This document shows, piece after piece, positions 62,820 through 64,000 of a DNA stretch of 64,000 bases. The notes below the pieces were generated by a model. The model saw nothing but the letters and a program-made list of their open reading frames with translations. It searched no databases and had not been told where the DNA came from. Origin of the DNA: Armatimonadota bacterium (GTDB lineage: Bacteria > Armatimonadota > Fimbriimonadia > Fimbriimonadales > Fimbriimonadaceae); NCBI GenBank assembly GCA_020161505.1, contig JAIUNY010000003.1:1-64000 (forward strand), given 5' to 3'. The translations under genes were made by a program, and so were the position numbers. Position 1 is the first letter of the stretch. The number at the start of each line of letters is the position of its first letter.

Positions 62820-63371
62820 ATGGTGAGCGGCACCTTTACGCTGGTACGAGGATCGGTGACGGATCAGCCCGTCGATGCGATCGTGAATGCCGCGAACACG
62901 CTGATGCGCGGAGGTGGAGGAATTGATGGGCGGATTCATCAACTCGCCGGGCCGAAGATGCTGGAAGAGCTGCGCCGCGTGGCCAAACGAGCCACGGAGG
63001 TTGCGGAAGCCGTGGTGACCCCTGGATTCGATCTTCCTCAAACGTGGGTGATCCACGTCGCGGGGCCGATCTGGCGCGGCGGTGATCAGAACGAAGACGA
63101 ACTCTTAGAAGCGTCTTATCGGAACTGCGTTTCCAAAGCCGTCGAACTGGGGTGCGGGAGCCTCGCCTTATGCTCGCTGTCGACGGGGGCGTATCGCTTC
63201 CCAAAAGAGCGGGCCGCCCGGCTTGTCCTGCCACTCTTAGCCGATGCCGCCCAGGACTCTGGCCTTGAGATCGTTCTCGCGCTCTACGGAGAGGAGGAGT
63301 TCGAGCTCTTCCTCCGAGTCCAAGAGGAGCTGCAGACGGGGCGCTCAGTTTCACACTCAGATTCCGCCTAG
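62820..63371 (+). CDS. Macrodomain ADP-ribose hydrolase (O-acetyl-ADP-ribose deacetylase type)
   Basis: A 183-residue single macrodomain that binds ADP-ribose and probably deacetylates O-acetyl-ADP-ribose or removes ADP-ribose from proteins. Motifs: RGSVTDQPVDAIVNAANTLMRGGGGIDGRIH (adenine Asp region and the Asn/Gly-rich catalytic loop) and LSTGAYRFPKERAARL (phosphate loop). It is close to the YmdB/MacroD group. It starts from a leaderless-type promoter and the class III cyclase follows 21 bp later, also with its own -10 box. The link between them is unknown. Confidence 0.92.
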   Translation: MVSGTFTLVRGSVTDQPVDAIVNAANTLMRGGGGIDGRIHQLAGPKMLEELRRVAKRATEVAEAVVTPGFDLPQTWVIHVAGPIWRGGDQNEDELLEASYRNCVSKAVELGCGSLALCSLSTGAYRFPKERAARLVLPLLADAAQDSGLEIVLALYGEEEFELFLRVQEELQTGRSVSHSDSA

Positions 63372-63378
63372 GCTCTGC

Positions 63379-63384
63379 TAAACT
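63379..63384 (+). promoter_or_regulatory. Putative leaderless -10 box of the cyclase gene
   Basis: TAAACT ends 8 nt before the ATG at 63393, only 7 bp after the macrodomain stop. Confidence 0.4.
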
Positions 63385-63392
63385 CCGGGGCG

Positions 63393-64000
63393 ATGGAGCC
63401 CCGGCGATACACCTTTCTCCACTCGGATATCGCCGATAGCTCGCCAACCTGGGAGAAGGCGGCGAGTGAAATGTCCGGGCTCGTTGAATACATCTTCTCG
63501 GTGATTCGTCAGTCGACGGAGCGGCATGCGGGACGCGTGTACAAGAGCCTGGGAGACGGCCTTGCCTGCGTGTTCGAGAACTCCGCCGACGCCGTGAAGG
63601 CGGCGGCCGATATGCAGCTGAGGTTAGGTGCCGACAAGTCTCGCTTGCGCATAGGCATCCACGTCGGCGAGGCTACCGAAGTTGAAATGGACTTCATGGG
63701 AGCCTGCCTGAACCGGGTCTCGCGGATCACGAATGCCGGACACGCCGGGCAGATTTTGGTCAGCGAGGAAGCGTGGCGCGACGCAGAATCAGGATCGCTC
63801 GATCAGCTTTCGGCGATCGATCTTGGCCACCACTTGACCAAGGGACATCAGGTAGCGGAACGGATTCTTCAGGTTCGCGGCCCCCATCTACCCGCGAGCT
63901 TTCCGCCGCTGCGAAACGTCGTCGGGCTTTCGTCATTGCCGAGGTCTTTGACGCCGGTCATCGGACGCCAACAAGATATTTCTCGGCTCCTGGGCTGGCT
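63393..64000 (+). CDS. Class III adenylate/guanylate cyclase-ATPase fusion, 3' end outside the window
   Basis: The first 202 codons of a gene that continues past the window. Residues ~5-165 form a class III nucleotide cyclase domain: YTFLHSDIADSSPTWEK (metal Asp; family form is TDIEGST..WE), HAGRVYKSLGDGLACVFENSADAVKAA (second metal Asp in GDG), RIGIHVGEATEVEMDFMGACLNRVSRI and GQILVSEEAW. It then continues LPRSLTPVIGRQQDISRLLGW, the usual lead into a STAND/AAA-type ATPase, as in large cyclase-ATPase regulators that end in repeats. The start at 63393 is the first ATG and fits the promoter. Confidence 0.85.
   Translation, partial: MEPRRYTFLHSDIADSSPTWEKAASEMSGLVEYIFSVIRQSTERHAGRVYKSLGDGLACVFENSADAVKAAADMQLRLGADKSRLRIGIHVGEATEVEMDFMGACLNRVSRITNAGHAGQILVSEEAWRDAESGSLDQLSAIDLGHHLTKGHQVAERILQVRGPHLPASFPPLRNVVGLSSLPRSLTPVIGRQQDISRLLGW

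Overview
The window looks like part of the chromosome of an Armatimonadota bacterium, probably Fimbriimonadia. This is inferred from family resemblance, not a database search. The clues are a prepilin whose N-terminus runs [20 protein letters not shown] then [12 protein letters not shown] (an arrangement typical of that phylum), a PEP-CTERM protein, secreted glycoside-hydrolase-like proteins and GC-rich DNA. Genes are densely packed with many 1-26 bp overlaps. No rRNA, tRNA, CRISPR array, transposase or prophage was found.

Layout. 1-1.5 kb: two AT-richer unrecognised genes at the window edge. 1.5-3.9 kb: a gene-poor gap with a perfect DnaA box, an inverted-order LuxR-HTH/PAS protein and a HAF-like repeat protein. 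3.9-4.87 kb: a non-coding stretch with promoter, at least eight helices and a terminator, read here as an unidentified structured RNA of about 450 nt. 4.87-6.9 kb: kynA-kynU (tryptophan to anthranilate). 6.9-10.8 kb: minus-strand SGNH hydrolase, double thioredoxin protein, amidase, DUF423 protein and Rieske oxygenase. 10.9-18.2 kb: PEP-CTERM protein, a small ORF with a strong terminator, a REPIN-like repeat, class A beta-lactamase-like protein, secreted protein, alpha/beta hydrolase and uvrB. 18.2-22.6 kb: two tandem GGDEF/EAL sensor proteins, one with a degenerate cyclase site. 22.7-30.7 kb: rhodanese-sufE, TfoX-N, M20 amidohydrolase, two secreted proteins (one GHL10-like), hisC, DUF2798 and mtnA. 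30.8-36.9 kb: a pseudo-receiver, scoA, a chemoreceptor, an L,D-transpeptidase, scoB and a pyrimidine nucleoside phosphorylase. 37-43.7 kb: acyl-CoA carboxylase beta subunit, ornithine aminotransferase, pheS, a shortened pheT and an orphan FliL. 43.7-47.5 kb: a GT39-like membrane protein and a GH95 fucosidase. 47.5-52.6 kb: a minus-strand nrfHA-resB-ccsA-crp cluster for nitrite ammonification, with a TATGA-N6-TCATA palindrome upstream. 52.7-56.4 kb: sialidase, lipoprotein, a prepilin gene broken by an in-frame TGA, and two unknown genes. 56.5-61.4 kb: RND pump and long-hairpin adaptor. 61.5-64 kb: unknown gene, frameshifted M15 peptidase, macrodomain protein, and a class III cyclase/ATPase that runs off the window.

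Two themes cut across the window. First, many genes not inside operons have a TAnnnT -10 box only 5-8 nt before the start codon (kynA, uvrB, the beta-lactamase-like gene, the M20 gene, hisC, the L,D-transpeptidase, scoB, fliL, the sialidase, the M15 ORF, the macrodomain gene, the cyclase). This suggests widespread leaderless transcription, including two tiny divergent promoter regions of 44 and 51 bp. Second, a REP-like palindrome appears twice as an inverted pair (REPIN-like) and once alone.
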